From Micromonospora carbonacea (lineage in GTDB: Bacteria; Actinomycetota; Actinomycetes; Mycobacteriales; Micromonosporaceae): a DNA stretch of 64,000 nucleotides. A program made the translations under genes and the position numbers. The stretch is taken from positions 868,001 through 932,000 of the forward strand of contig NZ_JACHMZ010000001.1 in NCBI RefSeq assembly GCF_014205165.1, in the 5' to 3' direction. A model generated the notes under the pieces. That model had not been told where the DNA came from and made no database searches. It saw nothing but the letters and a program-made list of their open reading frames with translations. Position 1 is the first letter of the stretch, and the number at the start of each line of letters is the position of its first letter. Positions 62,611-64,000 of this stretch are shown in pieces.

Positions 62611-64000
62611 ATGAACACCCGCGACTGGCCGATCCGCTCGAAGCTGACGGCCCTGGTCGTAGCGCCGGTCAGCGCGCTGCTGGCCCTGTGGATCTTCGCC
62701 ACCACGCTCGCCTTCGGTCCCGCCCTGGACCTGCTCTCCGCGGGCACCCTCCTCTACGACTTCGGCCGGCCCGGTGAGACGGTCGTCGCCGAGCTGCAAC
62801 GCGAGCGCCGGCTGACCGTGGTGCAGCTCGCCGGCGCCGCCGAGTTGCCGGAGCTGGCCGAGCAGCGGCGGCGCACCGACGTCGCGGTCGCCGAACTGCG
62901 TCGCCGGGTCAACGGCGAGCGCCTGCGGGACGCCGCCGGCGACCTGCTCGACGCCCGGCTCGACCGGCTGCTCGGCGCGCTGGACGCGCTGCCCGCCGGC
63001 CGGGGTTTCATCGACCGCCGCGAGGTGGACCGGACGGGCGCGATCGGGCTCTACAGCGGCATGGTGGGCGCGGCCTTCCAGGCGTTCACCGCGCTGGCCG
63101 CCCTGCCCGACAACGACCTCAACCGGCAGGCGCTGGCGCTGACCGCGCTCGGCCGGTCCCGGGAGCTGCTCGGGCAGGCCGACGCGCTGCTCGCCGGGGT
63201 GCTGGTCACCGGGCGCTACGCCCCGGGCGAGCACACCCAGCTCGTCCAGGTCATCGGCAACCAGCGCTTCCTGACCGAGACGGCGGTCGCCGACCTACCG
63301 GCGGACGACCGGGCGGCCTACCAGCGGCTCGCCGAGAGCGAGGCGTTCGTCCGGCTGCGCACCCTCCAGGACGAGCTGGTACGGGCCGATCCCGGCCGGA
63401 CGCCGCAGCTCGACGCCCGGGCCTGGGAGACCAGCCAGGAGGCGGTCCAACGGGGACTGCGCGACTTCGAGCTCACCCAGGCCGACGCGATCGCCGACCG
63501 GACGGTGCCGGTGGCGGTCGGCATCCTGGCCCGGCTCGGCGTCGCCGGGGTGCTCGGGCTCGCCGCGATCGTGGCGTCGGTGCTGGTGTCGCTGCGGGTC
63601 GGCCGGTCGCTGGCGCGCCGGCTCACCGCCGTGCGCGACGCGGCGCTGGAGATGGCCGAGCGCCGGCTGCCGGACGTGGTCACCCGGCTGCGTCGCGGCG
63701 AGGACGTCGACGTGGCCCGGGAAGCCCCGCTGCTGCAACACGGCGAGGACGAGATTGGCCAGGTGGGGCGCGCGTTCACCGAGGTGGGCCGGACGGCCGT
63801 CCGGTCCGCGGTGGACGAGGTGACCCTCCGGCGCGGGCTCAACGAGGTCTTCCTCAACATCGCCCGGCGCAGTCAGGGGCTGGTGCACCGGCAGCTCGCC
63901 CTGCTCGACCGGATGGAGCGCCGGGTCGAGGACCCGGATGAGCTGGCCGAGCTGTTCCGGGTGGACCACCTGGCGACCCGGCTGCGCCGGCACGCCGAGG
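62611..64000 (+). CDS. Sensor histidine kinase with nitrate/nitrite-sensing (NIT) domain, partial
   Basis: 463 codons in the window, no stop before the end. A first membrane helix (about 12-32, LTALVVAPVSALLALWIFA) leads to an extracytoplasmic helical NIT-type domain (about 45-310). A second helix follows (IVASVLVSLRV in the 310-335 region), then a HAMP-like linker and FLNIARRSQGLVHRQLALLDRMERR, the atypical dimerisation region of this kinase group. Such kinases are the first gene (cvnA) of actinobacterial conservons, followed by a Roadblock protein, DUF742 and a small GTPase; that part is outside the window. The ATG at 62611 follows GCGAGG. Confidence 0.85.
   Translation, partial: MNTRDWPIRSKLTALVVAPVSALLALWIFATTLAFGPALDLLSAGTLLYDFGRPGETVVAELQRERRLTVVQLAGAAELPELAEQRRRTDVAVAELRRRVNGERLRDAAGDLLDARLDRLLGALDALPAGRGFIDRREVDRTGAIGLYSGMVGAAFQAFTALAALPDNDLNRQALALTALGRSRELLGQADALLAGVLVTGRYAPGEHTQLVQVIGNQRFLTETAVADLPADDRAAYQRLAESEAFVRLRTLQDELVRADPGRTPQLDARAWETSQEAVQRGLRDFELTQADAIADRTVPVAVGILARLGVAGVLGLAAIVASVLVSLRVGRSLARRLTAVRDAALEMAERRLPDVVTRLRRGEDVDVAREAPLLQHGEDEIGQVGRAFTEVGRTAVRSAVDEVTLRRGLNEVFLNIARRSQGLVHRQLALLDRMERRVEDPDELAELFRVDHLATRLRRHAE

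Noticed and set aside
62394..62777. A 127-codon plus-strand frame overlapping the kinase start
   Set aside because: It runs out of frame into the histidine kinase, whose start has a ribosome-binding site and a clear membrane helix.

Overview
The window is very GC-rich (about 70% or more), uses many GTG starts and shows several leaderless promoters. It carries an actinobacterial core-gene set: an eight-subunit atp cluster plus a separate atpC, nucS, an Asp-type murA, DUF2550, the NAD-dependent giant glutamate dehydrogenase, and an LCP protein. Gene order and several dispersed palindromic repeats suggest Micromonosporaceae, most likely Micromonospora or a close relative. The genus is inference from gene content and repeat style. 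I saw no CRISPR array, prophage, insertion sequence, tRNA or rRNA.

Region 1 (1-4.7 kb): the tail of a probable low-molecular-weight phosphatase, a bifunctional class A PBP, and a convergent SDR-type oxidoreductase. Region 2 (4.2-13.9 kb): the ATP synthase locus, with two small membrane proteins (AtpI/AtpZ-like) followed by atpB-E-F-H-A-G-D, then a terminator and an LCP-family gene, then atpC with its own terminator-promoter region and a DUF2550 gene. Region 3 (14-22 kb): a cobalamin adenosyltransferase and murA whose start codons overlap divergently, a 3-hydroxybutyryl-CoA dehydrogenase, an ABC exporter pair and an ethylmalonyl-CoA-mutase-like B12 enzyme. Region 4 (22-34 kb): small Cys-rich and cell-wall proteins, nucS, an aldehyde dehydrogenase divergent from an FHA protein with two DevR-like boxes between them, hydrolases, a double 3-hydroxyacyl-CoA dehydrogenase, and an AI-2E transporter.

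Region 5 (34-44 kb): two large coiled-coil DivIVA-like proteins (a Scy/FilP-like polarity pair) next to methylmalonyl-CoA epimerase, acetyl-CoA acetyltransferase, meaB, an Asp23 protein and the isobutyryl-CoA mutase large subunit. This order resembles the Streptomyces filP-scy neighbourhood. Region 6 (43.8-55.5 kb): a thioredoxin-fold co-chaperone, an arginase-family protein, a penicillin-binding lipoprotein, giant NAD-GDH, and a class F sortase beside its likely LAxTG-anchored, repeat-rich substrate. Region 7 (55.5-64 kb): a secreted GH6 cellulase under a near-perfect CebR/CelR operator, small proteins, a transmembrane XRE regulator, a pair of paralogous unknown proteins, and the start of a nitrate-sensor-type histidine kinase that may open a conservon.

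Two features tie the window together. First, acyl-CoA and B12-dependent carbon metabolism is spread over several loci (hbd, ecm, double 3HCDH, mce, thiolase, meaB, icmA, adenosyltransferase). Four of its promoter regions carry the same 16-bp imperfect palindrome (consensus CTTAGCGATCGTTCAG), which suggests one trans-acting, probably TetR-type, regulator. Second, families of dispersed intergenic palindromes recur. One of them starts within about ten bases of stop codons and is probably a mobile or amplified terminator-like element.
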